Part shown: positions 5,971 to 6,489 of the stretch, in pieces
Position numbering within the stretch: the first letter of the stretch is position 1
Layout of the letters: each line of letters begins with the position of its first letter
Assembly: GCA_025351205.1 (NCBI GenBank)
Contig: JANXWI010000551.1
Span: forward strand, 1 to 6,489
Source of the DNA: Deinococcus sp.
Lineage (GTDB): Bacteria > Deinococcota > Deinococci > Deinococcales > Deinococcaceae
Reading direction: 5' to 3'
DNA length: 6,489 nucleotides
Program-made: the position numbers and the translations under genes
The notes under the pieces: generated by a model
The model's database searches: none
Seen by the model: only the letters and a program-made list of their open reading frames with translations
Told to the model about the DNA's origin: nothing

Positions 5971-6489
5971 ATGCACGAACTGATCAGACCCGACTCGAAA
6001 GCCAGCGCGAATAAGGCCAAGGCCGACACGTCGCCTACGCTCGTCCGCAGCGTGTTGAACACGCCCACCAGGCCGCCGACCAACTCGCGCGGTGAGGCGA
6101 CAGGCCCAGCCACAGCAGGGCGCATCGGTGCGCCGCCGCAGAAGACCGCGCCTGACCCGCAGGCACAGGCCCAGAAGCTGAGCATACTCACGACGGGCAC
6201 GAAAAAAAGTTTGATCGAGCCAGGGCTGGCCAGGAAGCTGGATACGGGTCCGTACGTCAAGACGCTGATCGGCAAAGTCGGCCCGGAACTTACGGCCAAC
6301 GCCCTGATGGGCACGACCAGACGCCTTGCGACTCTGCCCAAAGGGATGGCCAATAAAGTTCAGAACTATGTGATGCCGACCATTGATGAGACTCTGGTTC
6401 CTCACAGGCCCAGTGCGGAGCAACGACTCGCCGAGCACGCACAAGGCATCGACATGCTGATGAAAGTGACTCGCGATGTCATAGTTCCC
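5971..6489 (+). CDS. Unrecognised protein, N-terminal 173 residues, candidate eCIS-linked cargo; 3' end outside window
   Basis: The frame runs from ATG 5971, behind a strong Shine-Dalgarno, to the window end with no stop. By hand count about 74% of third positions over the first 160 codons are G or C, supporting real coding. I do not recognise the family. Residues 1 to about 78 are polar and rich in Pro, Ala, Thr, Lys and Gln, with no signal peptide or membrane segment, and look disordered. From about residue 80 the composition turns to alternating hydrophobic and basic helix-like sequence (TGPYVKTLIGKVGPELTANA, then RRLATLPKGM), which suggests a folded domain continuing past the edge. It is divergent from the AAA+ ATPase across 152 bp. 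Genes beside the eCIS ATPase are often cargo or toxins, so cargo is a reasonable but unproven guess; a regulator or an unrelated neighbour is possible. GC in sampled lines (about 55-65%) is lower than in much of the flanking eCIS genes. Confidence 0.75.
   Translation, partial: MHELIRPDSKASANKAKADTSPTLVRSVLNTPTRPPTNSRGEATGPATAGRIGAPPQKTAPDPQAQAQKLSILTTGTKKSLIEPGLARKLDTGPYVKTLIGKVGPELTANALMGTTRRLATLPKGMANKVQNYVMPTIDETLVPHRPSAEQRLAEHAQGIDMLMKVTRDVIVP

Noticed and set aside
5880..6444. Two overlapping minus-strand frames antisense to the rightmost gene
   Set aside because: The + strand has a strong Shine-Dalgarno, an isolated start and about 74% GC3, and remains open to the end, so the minus frames are best read as shadows.

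Overview
The window looks like one edge of an extracellular contractile injection system (eCIS; phage-tail-like particles of the Afp/PVC type) in a high-GC bacterium. Two of the three genes carry recognisable eCIS-associated domains: a DUF4157 ('eCIS core') protein and an Afp15-like AAA+ ATPase. No sheath, tube, baseplate or spike gene lies inside the window, so the eCIS assignment rests on these two families and their adjacency. The host is not identified by any marker gene. High GC, strong GC3 and a probable leaderless promoter would suit a Deinococcus-like organism, but that is only a best guess.

Layout: (1) 1-3354 (+) is the 3' part of a very long gene, open at the left edge. It encodes more than 800 residues of Pro/Ala/Gln/Ser-rich, Cys-free low-complexity sequence, then a DUF4157 domain with an HELTH motif, then a tail with a Trp cluster and two copies of a short helix motif. 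(2) 3355-3568 is a convergent spacer with two weak hairpins and no clear terminator. (3) 3569-5818 (-) is a complete AAA+ ATPase with an N-terminal winged-helix-like region, a degenerate first AAA-like module, a Gln/Pro linker and an intact second AAA module. (4) 5819-5970 is a divergent promoter region: a leaderless-type -10 sits exactly in register with the ATPase start, and a 10-bp direct repeat runs into a good Shine-Dalgarno on the other strand. (5) 5971-6489 (+) is the start of an unrecognised gene that runs off the right edge.

How they may work together (inference): in Afp/PVC-type loci the AAA+ ATPase sits near the end of the structural operon, with cargo and toxin genes next to it. 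The ATPase would act in particle assembly or cargo loading. The DUF4157 protein would be a particle-associated or cargo protein whose long disordered arm precedes a possible metallopeptidase-like domain. The unknown divergent gene sits where cargo is often found.

The least expected signals are the recurring 15-bp (5-codon) tandem duplications, of different sequence, in both convergent genes; the placing of DUF4157 behind an enormous repetitive arm; the duplicated helix motif with a Trp cluster between the copies; and the unrecognised partial gene at the right edge.
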